Below are positions 34,301 through 46,300 of a DNA stretch of 64,000 nt, piece after piece. Position 1 is the first letter of the stretch. The number at the start of each line of letters is the position of its first letter. Origin of the DNA: Anas platyrhynchos (taxonomy: Eukaryota > Chordata > Aves > Anseriformes > Anatidae); NCBI RefSeq assembly GCF_047663525.1, contig NC_092616.1:5741501-5805500 (forward strand), given 5' to 3'. The notes beneath the pieces are model-generated. The model made no database searches. It was not told where the DNA came from and was given only the letters and a program-made list of their open reading frames with translations. Both the position numbers and the translations under genes were made by a program.

Positions 34301-37300
34301 GAAGCTGCAGCAGGAGCTCCAGCAGGCCGTCAGGGGCCACGAGCGCCTCAAGGTGACCCCGGGGGGGCCTTGGGGACATTGGGGGGGCGTTGGGGACATT
34401 TGGGGGGGGTGTTGGGGACAATTGTGGGGGGTGTTGGGGACACTGGGGTTACATGGGATAGCGGGGAGGTGGGAAGGGTTGGAGGATCTCAAGAACGTTG
34501 TCAACATTGGGGTCATCAACGTTGGGGTCAGTGTTGGGGACATCAACTTTGGGGTCAATGTTGGGGACGTCAACGTTGGGGACATCGTAAATATTGGGGA
34601 CATCGTCAACGTTGGGGGGTTCAGTGTTGGGGTCATCAATGTTGGGGTCAACGTTGGGGTCGTCAACGTTGGGGTCGTCAACGTTGGGGTCAATGTTGGG
34701 GTCATCAGAAACATTGGGGACATCATCAACGTTGGGGACATCAACGTTGGGGAGTCAGTGTTGGGGTTGTCAGCGTTGGGGTCATCAGAAACTTTGGGGA
34801 CATCATAAATATTGGGGGTGACATCAACATTGGGGATGTCAACGTTGGGGTCAGTGTTGGGGACATCAATGTTGGGGGGTCACCATTGGGGACATCATAA
34901 ATATTGGGGTCAGGGTCAACATTGGGGTCAACGTTGGGGTCGTCAACATTGGGGTCATCTACGGTGGGGTCATGGTCAACGTTGGGGACATCAACGTTGG
35001 GGAGTCAATGTTGGGGACATTGAAAATATTGGGGGTGACGTCAACGTTGGGGACATTGTCAAAATTGGGGTCGTCAACGTTGGGGACATCATAAATATTG
35101 GGGAAACGGTGAATGTTGGGGTGTCGGGGCCACAAATTTGGGGGACGTCACGAACGTTGGGGTCATGGTGGCCGTTGGGGACATGGTGAACGTTGGCGAT
35201 GTGAACGTTGGGGACATCGTAGAGATTGGGGACATCATAGATTTTGGGGACATTTTAGACATTGGGGACGTTGTAGATAATGGGGAAAATGGCAAATTTT
35301 TTGGGGACGCCATGAAATTGGGCGCGTTGGGGACATCGTAGACATTGGGGACATCCTAAATGTTGGTGATGTGAACGTTGGGGACACCGTAGAGATTGGG
35401 GACATCGTAGATTTTGGGGACATCGTAGATATTGGGGACACTGTAGATATTGGGGACACCGTAGATATTGGGGTCATTTTAGATATTGGGGACATCGTAG
35501 ATAATGGGGAAAATGGCAAATTTTTGGGGGACGCCATGAATATTGGGCACATTGGGGACACCGTAGACATTGGGGACATCCTGAATGTTGGTGATGTGAA
35601 CGTTGGGGACATCGTAGAGACTGGGGACATCGTAGATATTGGGGAAAATGGCAAATTTTTTGGGGACGCCATGAATATTGGGGACATTGTAGACATTGGG
35701 GACATTCTAAACGTTGGTGATGTGAACGTTGGGGACATCGTAGAGATTGGGGACGTCATAGATATTGGGGACATCGTAGATTTTGGGGACATCGTAGATA
35801 TTGGGGACACTGTAGATAATAGGGAAAATGGCAAATTTTGGGGGACGCCATGAAATTGGCCGCGTTGGGGACACCGTAGACATTGGGGACATCCCGAATG
35901 TTGGTGATGTGAACGTTGGGGACATCGTAGAGATTGGGGACACCGTAGATTTTGGGGACATCATAGATTTTGGGGATATCGTAGACATTGGGGACACCGT
36001 AGACATTGGGGACATTGTAGATAATGGGGACATTTTAGATATTGGGGACATTTTAGACATTGGGGACATCATAGATTTTGGGGAAATGGCAAATTTTGGG
36101 GGGACACCATGAATATTGGGCACATTGGGGACATTGTAGTCATTGGGGACATTCTAAACGTTGGTGATGTGAACGTTGGGGACATCGTAGATATTGGGGA
36201 CATCGTAGGGATTGGGGACATCGTAGATTTTGGGGACATTGTAGACATTGGGGACATCGTAGACATTGGGGACATCATAGACATTGGGGACATCGTAGAT
36301 AATGGGGGAAATGGCAAATTTTTGGGGACGCCATGAAATTGGCCGCGTTGGCTACGTCGTAGACATTGGGGACATCCTAAACGTGGCCCATATGAACGTT
36401 GGGGACATCATAGACATTGGGGACATTTTAGATATTGGGGACATCGTAGATTTTGGGGACATTGTAGACATTGGGGACGTTGTAGATAATGGGGGAAATG
36501 GCAAATTTTTGGGGGATGCCATGAAATTGGCCGTGTTGGCTACACCGTAGCCATCGGGGACATCCTAAAAGTGGCTGATCCGAACGCTGGGAGGTGGGGC
36601 CACCTCGGGGACATTTTGGGGTGTCCCCCCCCCCCAGGTGGCCCTGCACTCGCTGCCGGAGGAGGCGGTGAAGGAGACGCTGGAGTACAAGGTGCTGCAG
36701 TCGCAGTTCTCGCTGCTCTACCACGAGAGCCTCCAGGTGAAGACGCAGCTGGACGAGGCCCGCGCCCTGCTCCTGGCCACCAAGAACAGTCACCTGCGCC
36801 ACATCGAGCACATGGAGGTCAGGGGACGGTCCCCAGGGTGGCCCCACATTGTCCCCAAGGTGTCCCCGAGGTGGCCCCGAGGTGGTCCTGAGGTGGTCCC
36901 AAGGTGGCCCCAAGGTGGTCCCGAGGTGGCCCCAAGGTGTCCCCAGGGTGGCCCCACATTGTCCCCAAGGTGGCCCCAAGGTGGTCCCGAGGTGGCCCCG
37001 AGGTGGTCCCGAGGTGGTCCCGAGGTGGTCCCAAGGTGGTCCCAAGGTGGCCCCAAGGTGGTCCCGAGGTGGCCCTGAGGTGGTCCCAAGGTGGTCCCAA
37101 GGTAGTCCCGAGGTGGCCCCAAGGTGGCCCCAAGGTGGTCCCGAGGTGGCCCCGAGGTGGCCCCGAGGTGGCCCCGAGGTGGTCCCGAGGTGGCCCCGAG
37201 GTGGCCCCAAGGTTGTCCCGAGGTGGTCCTGAGGTAGTCCCGAGGTGGCCCTGAGGTGGTCCCGAGGTGGTCCCGAGGTGGCCCCAAGGTGGTCCCGAGG

Positions 37301-40300
37301 TGGCCCCAAGGTGGTCCCGAGGTGGCCCCAAGGTAGTCCCAAGGTGGCCCCGAGGTGGCCCCGAGGTGTCCCCAGGGTGGCCCCACATTGTCCCCAAGGT
37401 GGCCCCAAGGTGGTCCCGAGGTGGCCCCAAGGTGGTCCCGAGGTGGCCCCGAGGTGGTCCCGAGGTGGCCCTCAGGTGGCCCCGAGGTGGCCCCGAGGTG
37501 GCCCCGAGGTGGCCCCGAGGTGGTCCCGAGGTGGTCCCGAGGTGGTCCCGAGGTGGCCCTGAGGTGGTCCCAAGGTGGCCCCGAGGTGGCCCCGAGGTGG
37601 TCCCGAGGTGGTCCCGAGGTGGTCCCGAGGTGGCCCTGAGGTGGTCCCGAGGTGGCCCCGAGGTGGCCCCAACGGTGGCCTTTGGGGCGTCCTCGAGGTC
37701 CTTCTAGGGGGGTGGTGGACAAATGTTGGGTGGTCAAAATGGCACGGGGGGTGTGGGGTTGGGTTGGGTTGGGTTGGGTTGGGTTGGGTTGGGGGACCTC
37801 CTCGTCCTTCCTCATCCCTCCTCATCCTCCTCGTCCTCCATATTTCCATGTCCTCCTCATCCTCCATGTCCTTTCCTGTCCCTCCTCATCCTCCACGTTC
37901 CTCATCCTTCGTATCTTCCGTGTCCTCCTTGACCTCCTCGTCCTTCCTCGTCCCTCCGCATCCTCCTCGTCCTCCATATCCCTATGTCCTCCTCGTCCCT
38001 CTATGTCCTCCATGTCCACGTGTCCTCTATGTCCTTCCTCGTCCCTCCTCATCCTCCATGTTCTCCATGGTTTCTGTGTCCTCCTCCTCCCTCCATGTCC
38101 TCTTTGTCCTCCATGTCCACGTGTCCTCCATGTCCTTCCTCGTCCCTCTACATCCTCCTTGACCTCCACGTCCCCCACGTGTCCTCCACGTCCTTCCTTG
38201 TCCCTCCTCATCCTCTACGTCCTCCAGGTCCTCCTTGACCTCCATGTCCCCCACATGTCCTTCATGTCCTTCCTCATCCCTCCTCATCCTCCATATTCCC
38301 ATGTCCTCTTTGACCTCCATGTCCTCCACGTCCTTCCCCATCCTTCCTCATCCTCCACATCCTCCTCATCCCTCCATGTCCTCCACCTTCCCTCCATCCT
38401 CCCTATCTTCTACATCCTCCTCATCCTCCACGTCCTCTTTGACCTCCATGTCCACGTGTCCTCCACGTCCTTCCTCATCCCTCCTCATCCTCCATATCCC
38501 TATGTCCTCCTTGACCTCCATGTCCACGTGTCCTCCACGTCCTTCCTCATCCTCCACCTTCCCTCCACCCTATCTTCCATGTCCTCCTCATCCTCCACGT
38601 CCTCCTTGACCTCCACGTCCCCCACGTGTCCTCCCCATCCTTCCTCCTCCTCCTCCTCCTCATCCCTCCTCCTCCTCCCCCTTCGCAGAGCGACGAGCTG
38701 GGGGTGCAGAAGCGGCTGCGGACGGAGGTGATCCAGCTGGAGGACACGCTGGCCCAGGTGCGCAAGGAGTACGAGATGCTGCGCATCGAGTTCGAGCAGA
38801 ACCTGGCGGCCAACGAGCAGGCGGGTGAGCCCCTCGGGGCCTTCCTCAGCTCCCCTCCGGGACCCCAGGGGGTTGGGGGCCTCGTGGGGTTGGTCCTCCA
38901 CCCTCAACGTGGTCCCACCACCTATGGGAACACCCCAAGACGCTCTGGTCCCTCTTAATTTCTTCTTTATGACCCAAACCAACTCCAACGTGGTGGTTGG
39001 AAGCTTCTTTGGGTTGGTCTTCCATCTTCTCCATGAACCCATCATCTCCATTCCTCCATGGGAACACCCCAAGACGCTCTGGTCCCTCTTAATTTCCTCT
39101 TTATGACCCAACCCAACTCCAATATGGGGTTGGAGACCTCTTGGGGTTGCTCCTCCACCTTCTCCGTGGTCCCACCACCTATAGGAACACCTCAAGACGC
39201 TCTGGTCCCTCTTAATTTCCTTTTAATGACCCAACCCAACTCCATCATGGTGGTTGGAAGCTTCTTTGGGTTGGTTTTCCACCTTCTCCATGGTCCCACC
39301 ACCGATGTTCCTCCATGGGAACACCTTGAGACGCTCTCATCCCTCTTTGTCTCTTTATGACCCAACCCAACTCCAACATGGGGTTGGAGGCCTCTTGGGG
39401 TTGGTCTTCCATCTTCTCCATGGTCCCACCACCCGTGTTCCTCCATATCTTCCATGGGAACACCCCAAGACCCTCTGGTCCCTCTTCATCTCCTCTTTAT
39501 GACCCAACCCAACGCCAACGTGGTGGTTGGAGGCCTCTTGGGGTTGGTTTTCCACCCCCTCCATGGTCCCACCACCAATGTTCCTCCATAAAGACACTCT
39601 GGTTCCTCTTCATCTCCTGTTTATGACCCAACCCAACTCCATCATGGTGGTTGGAAGCTTCTTTGGGTTGGTTTTCCACCTTCTCCATGGTCCCACCACT
39701 GATGTTCCTCCATGGGAACACCCCAAGACACTCTGGTCCCTCTTCATCTCCTCTTTATGACCCAACCCAACTCCAACATGGAGGTTGGAGACCTCTTGGG
39801 GTTGGTCCTCCACCCCCTCCATGGTCCCACCACCTATGGGAACACCTTGAGACCCTCTGCTCCCTCTTCATCTCCTCTCTCCGACCCCACCCAACACTTG
39901 AGGGCGATGTGGGGGTGGTTCGTGGGGTCCCCCCCACCCCCCCCTAAACCTTTTTTGGGGTCCCCCCAGGCCCCATCAACCGGGAGATGCGGCACCTGAT
40001 CAGCAGCCTGCAGAACCACAACCACCAGCTGAAGGGCGACGTGCAGCGCTACAAGCGCAAGCTGCGGGAGGTGCAGGCCGAGATCAACAAGGTGGGCGGG
40101 GCCTAAATTTGGGCGGGGCCTCGGTGGGCGGGGCCTAAATTGGGCGGGGGGGCGGCGTGGGTGGGGCTCGGGCCCCATCATGGCCCCTCTGGTTGAATCG
40201 CGGCGTTGCCCTTTTAAGGGGGGAAGGGTGGGGCTGGGGGGGGTGTGGCCAGTGCCTGGGAGGGGGCGGGGCCTTAAAGCAGCATTGGTGGGCCCCACCC

Positions 40301-43300
40301 TATCGGTTGGTGGACAAGGAGCATTGCCCCTTTAAGGGGGGAAGGGTGGGGCTGGGGGGGTGTGGCCAGCGCCTGGGAGGGGGCGGGGCCTTAAAGCAGC
40401 ACTGGTGGGCCCCACCCTATCGGTTGGTGGAAGGAGAGCATTGCCCCTTTAAGGGGGCAGGGGTGGGGCTGGGGGGTGTGGCCAGCGCCTGGGAGGGGGC
40501 GGGGCCTTAAAGCAGCACTGGTGGGCCCCACCCTATCAGTTGGTGGACAAAGAGCGTTGCCCCTTTAAGAAGGGAGGGGGTGGGGCCAGGTTTCTGCAAA
40601 GTGGGTGGGGCTTAAAAGGGCAATGCCGCTGGAGGGTGGGTGGGCCCCATTGAAGGGATGGGGGTGGGGAGGGGCCTGCTTTAAGGGGGCGGGGCCTTTG
40701 GGAATGGGCGTGGCCTTAAAAGGGCAATGCCGCTGTTCGGTGGGGTGGGCCCACTTAGAATATAGGGGTTGCCCCTTTAAGGAGTGGGCGGAGCTTCTCA
40801 AAATAGTCCCTTAAGGGGGTGGGGGGGTCTTAAAAGGGCTCTGCCACCGGGAGCGAGGTGGGCCCCACCGCTGCTTCTTAAAAGGGCTACGCCCCCGCTG
40901 ACTCCTCCCCTCTCCCCCCCCAGCTCCGCCTCCAAGCCAGCGGCGCCCCCCCCCCCTCCGGCCCCGCCCCGCCCCCTCCCCCTCCCCCCTCCTCCTCCAC
41001 CTCCGCCCCCCCCGCCCCATCGGAGGAGCCCCCACCCGGCGGGGGCGGAGCCCCCCCAGGCCCCGCCCCCATCAAAGAAGAAGAGGGCGGGGCCCCCCCA
41101 GGCCCCGCCCCCCCGGAACCCAAGCGGGAGGGGCCCCCGGCGGCCACGACCCCCGCCCCCGTCGAGGCGCCCCCCCCGCCCCGGCGGCCCCCCGAGGAGG
41201 AGGAGCCCCCCGCCCCCACCCCTGCCCCCGCCCCTCCCCCTCCGCAGCCCCCTCCCCCTCCCCGCCTCAAGGAGCCCCCTCCCCCCGCCCCCCTCCCCCG
41301 CCCCGGGACGTCCCGGGGGGGTCCCGAGAGGGAGAGGGGGCGGGAGAGGGAGAGGGAGCGCCCCAAGGGACCCCCCGACGAGCCCAAGAAGAAGGACTCC
41401 GAGGTGCTCAAGCAGCTGCGGGGAGAGCTCAAGTGAGGGGGGGGTCCGGGGGGGGAAATTTGGGGGGTTTGGAGGGGGTTGGAGGGGATTTGGGGGCGGT
41501 TTGGGGGGATTTGGGGGGATGGAGGGGGGATTTGGGGGGGTTATGGGGGCAATTCAGGGGATTATTGAGGTTTTTGGGGGGGTTATGGGGGGGTTATTGT
41601 GGTTTGGGGGGGCAATTTGGGGGATAATTGAGGTTTTGGGGGGGTTATGAGGGGGCTGGGGGAGCGATTTGGGGCGGTATTTGTTTTTTCGGGAGGTTTT
41701 GGGGGGATTTGGGGGCGTTACAAGGGCAATTTGGGGCATTATTGAGGTTTTCGGGGCGTTATTGGGGTTTTGGGGGGGGCTATAGGGGAGATTTGGGGGG
41801 GTAATTGTTTTTTGGGGGGGTTATAAGGGCGTTATTGGGGGTTTGGGGATTTTGGTGTCGGTTTGGGGGATTTGGGGGTCAGTTTGGGGATTTCATTGGC
41901 AGTTTGGGAGTTTTGATGGGAGTTTTGGGGATTTTGGTGTCAGTTTGGGTGATTTTGATATCACTTTGGGGCATTTTGGTGTCAGTTTGGCGTTACCGGG
42001 GCCAGTTTTGCCGCACTTCCCATAGCCCTGCCCCAACATTAACTATGCAAATGATATGCAATTGACAATATCTCGTCCTAATTATATGCAAATGATATGC
42101 AAACGATACCTGTTCATCCTGAATATATGCAAATGATGTGCAAAAGACCCTGACACACACTAATGATACGCAAACGATACGCAAACAACCCTAACACTCT
42201 CTAACGATATGCAAATGATATGCAAACGACCATAACACATTCTAATGATATGCTGACGATATGCAAACGGTCCTAACTCGTTCTAATTATATGCAAATGA
42301 TATGCAAGCGATCCCAACTCGTTCTAATTATATGCAAATGACATGCAAGCGATAACAACTCGTTCTAATTATATGCAAATGATATGCAAACGATCCTAGC
42401 TCATTATAATTGTATGCAAATGACATGTAAGCGACCCTGATGCATTCTAACTATATGCAAATGATATACAAGCGACTCTAACTCATTCTAATTATATGCA
42501 ACTGATATTCAAGTGACCCTAACTCATTCTAATTATATGCAAATGATATGCAAACGACCCTAACAGATGCTAATGATATGTAAATGATATGTAGATGATA
42601 TGAAAGCAGCCATAATGCATGCTGATGATATGCTAATGATATGCAAACGACCCTGAAGCATTCTGATGACACGCAAATGATATGCAAACGAGCCTAACGC
42701 ATGCTAATGATATGCAAATGAGCAGGAAGGCGCAGGAGAGCCAGAAGGAGATGAAGCTGCTCCTGGACATGTACAAATCGGCGCCCAAGGAGCAGCGCGA
42801 CAAAGTGCAGCTGATGGCGGCCGAGAGGAAGAGCAAGGCTGAGGTGAGGCCGGGCCCTTCACGGGGGGGGCTAATTAACCGTCGGGAGGCGCTAACGAGG
42901 CCCTAATTAGGCCGAGGAGCTGCGGGGGCGGGCGAGGGAGCTGGAGGAGCGGGAGCGGCGCGAGAGCAAGAAGCTGGCGGACGAGGAGGCCCTGCGGCGC
43001 CTCCGCCAGGCCGAGGAGCAGATCGAGCACCTCCAGCGCAAGCTGGCGGCCACCAAGCAGGTGGGCGGGGCTTAAGGGGGGTGGGTGGGGCTTAAGGGTG
43101 GTGGGCGGGGCTTAAGGGGGGTGGGAGGGGCCTAAATGGGTGGGCGGGGCTTAAGGGGGCGGGCGGGGCTTAAGGGGGTGTGGGCGGGGCTTGGGGTGGA
43201 CGGGGCTTAAAGGTGGGAGGGGCTTAAAGGGGGTGGGCGGGGCTTAAGGGGGTGTGGGCGGGGCTTAAAGGGGGTGGGCGGGGCTTAAAGGGGGTGGGAG

Positions 43301-46300
43301 GGGCTTAAAGGGGGTGGGAGGGGCTTAAAGGGGGTGGGTGGAGATTAAGGGGGGTGGGAGGGGCTTAAGGGGGGTGGGCGGGGCTTAAGGAGGGGTGGGC
43401 GGGGCTTAAGGGGGGTGGGTGGGGCTTAAAGGGGGTGGGCGGAGATTAAGGGGGTGGGAGGGGCTTAAGGAGGGGTGGGCGGGGCTTGGGGTGGGCGTGG
43501 TCAAAGGTGGGAGGGGCTTAAGGGGGTGGGTGGGGTCATGGGGTGGGTGGTAGTGTATAGGGTGGGCAGGGCTTAAGGGGGTGGGCGGGGCTTAAGGGGG
43601 GTGGGCGGGGCTTGGGGTGGGCGTGGTCGAAGGTGGGAGGGGCTTGAGGGGGTGGGTGGGGTCATGGGGTGGGTGGTGGTGTATGGGGTGGGCGGGGCTT
43701 AAGGGGGTGGGAGGGGCTTAAAGGGAGTGGGCGGGGCTTAAGGGGGGTGGGCGGGGCTTGGGGTGGGCATGGTCAAAGGTGGGAGGGGCTTAAGGGGGTG
43801 GGTGGGGTCATGGGGTGGGTGGTGGTGTATGGGGTGGGCGGGGCTTAAGGGGGTGGGCGGGGCTTAAGGAGGGAGTGGGTGGGGCTTAAGGGGTGGGCGT
43901 GGTCAAAGGTGGGAGGGGCTTGAGGGGGTGGGTGGGTGGTGGAGGAGGGGTGGGTGGGGCTTAAAGGGGGCGGGCGGGGCTTAAAGGGAGTGGGAGGGGC
44001 TTAAAGGGGGTAGGCGGGGCTTAAGGGGGGTGGGCGGGGCTTGGGGTGGGCGTGGTCAAAGGTGGGAGGGGCTTGAGGGGGTGGGTGGTGGTGGAGGGGT
44101 GGGCGGGGCTTAAGGGGAGTGGGCGGGGCTTAAAGGGAGTGGGAGGGGCTTAAAGGGGGTGGGTGGGGCTTAAAGGGACTGGGCGGGGCTTAAGGGGGGT
44201 GGGCGGGGCTTAAGGGGAGTGGGCGGGGCTTAAAGGGAGTGGGAGGGGCTTAAAGGGGGTGGGTGGGGCTTAAAGGGACTGGGCGGGGCTTAAGGGGGGT
44301 GGGCGGGGCTTAAGGGGGTGGGCGGGGCTTAAGGGGGGTGGGCGGGGCTTAACGGGGTGGGAGGGGCTTAAGGAGGGGTGGGAGGGGCTTGGGGTGGGTG
44401 TGGTCAATGGTGGGAGGGGCTTAAGGGGTGGGTGGGGCTTAAGGAGGGCTTTTTTGATGACATCACCGGGGCTTTTTTGATGACATCACGGGGCTTTTTG
44501 ATGACGTCACCGGGGCCTTTTTTCATGACGTCACGGGGCTTTTTTTGGGGGGCTTTTTGATGACGTCACCGGGGCTTTTTTGGGGGGCTTTTTTGATGAT
44601 GTCACCGGGGCTTTTTTGATGACATCACCAGGGGCTTTTTTTTGGGGGCTTTTCGATGACATCAATGGGGGCTTTTTTGGGGGGGCTTTTTTGATGACGT
44701 CACCGGGCCTTTTTTCATGACATCACCGGGGGCTTTTTTTTGGGGGCTATATGATGACGTCACGGGGCTTTTTTTGGGGGCTTTTTTGATGACCTCACCG
44801 GGGGCTTTTTCGATGACGTCACCGGGCTTTTTTTGGGGGCTTTTTTGATGACATCACCGGGCTTTTTTCGATGACGTCACGGGGCTCTTTTTTGGGGGGC
44901 TTTTTGATGACGTCACCGGGGCTTTTTTTGGGGGGGCTTTTTGATGACATCACCGGGGGCTTTTTTGATGACGTCACTGGGCTTTTTTTTTGGGCTTTTT
45001 TGATGACGTCACGGGGCTTTTTTGGGGGGCTTTTTGATGACGTCACCGGGCCTTTTTTGATGACATCACCGGGGCTTTTTTGATGACATCACTGGGTTTT
45101 TTGATGACGTCACGGGGCTTTCTTTGGGGGCTTTTTTGATGACGTCACGGGGCTTTTTTTGGGGGCTTTTTTGATGACCTCACCGGGGTCTTTTTTGATG
45201 ACGTCACCGGGCTTTTTTTGGGGGCTTTTTTGATGACGTCACCGGGCTTTTTTTTTGGGCTTTTTTGATGACATCACTGGGGTCTTTTTTGATGACATCA
45301 CCGGGGCTTTTTTGATGACATCACTGGGGGCTTTTTTGATGACATCACCGGGCTTTTTTTGGGGGGCTTTTTCGATGACGTCACGGCCTATTTTTTTGGG
45401 GGCAGGAGGAGGAGGCGCTGCTGTCGGAGATGGACGTGACGGGCCAGGCCTTCGAGGACATGCAGGAGCAGAACCTGCGGCTCCTGCAGCAGCTGCGCGA
45501 GAAGGACGACGCCAACTTCAAGCTGATGTCGGAGCGCATCAAGGCCAACCAGATCCACAAGCTGCTGCGCGAGGAGAAGGACGAGCTGGCCGAGCAGGTC
45601 CTCGCCCTCAAGGCGCAGGTAGAAATTGGGGGGGGGGTGGGGGGGTGGGGAGGGGGCGGGGGGGGAATTGGGGTGGTGGGGGTTGACCCAAGGTTCAAGG
45701 TGGTGGAGGATTGAGATGGTTGGGATGAGGACACCCAAGGGTTCAAGGGTTCAAGGTGGTGGACACCCAAGAGTCCAAGATGGTGGAGACCCAAATATTT
45801 GGGTTGAAGACACCCAAGGGTCCAAGGTGGTGGAGACCCAGATGTTGGGGTGGGGACACCCAAGGGCCCAAGGTGGTGGAGACCCAAAAATTTGGGATGA
45901 GGACACCCAAGGGTCCAAGGTGGTGGGATCCCAAATGTTTGGGTTGGGGACACCCAAGGGTCCAAGGTGGTGGGATCCCAAATGTTTGGGGTGGGGACAC
46001 CCAAGGGTCCAAGGTGGTGGGATCCCAAATGTTTGGGCTGGGGACGCCCAAGGGTTCAAGGTTGAGGACACCCAAGAGTCCAAGGTGGTGGACATCCAAG
46101 TGTCCAAGGTGGTGGGATCCCAAATGTTTAGGTTGGGGACACCCAAGGGTTTGAGGTTGAGGACACCCAAGGGTCCAAGGTGGTGGAGACCCAAGGGTTC
46201 AAGGTGGTGGAGACCCAAATGTTTGGGTTGGGGACACCCAAGGGTTCAAGGTTGAGGACATCCAAGAGTCCAAGGTGGTGGAGACCCAAATATCAGGGGT

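Noticed and set aside
42844-42910. U12-type intron
   Set aside because: The donor is GTGAGG, not ATATCCTT or GTATCCTT; a short U2-type intron with a weak pyrimidine tract fits better.
44451-45395. Retained coding sequence in frames reading [14 protein letters not shown]
   Set aside because: Repeat translation of TTTTTTGATGACGTCACCGG in RNF40 intron 14, flanked by well-defined exons 14 and 15.
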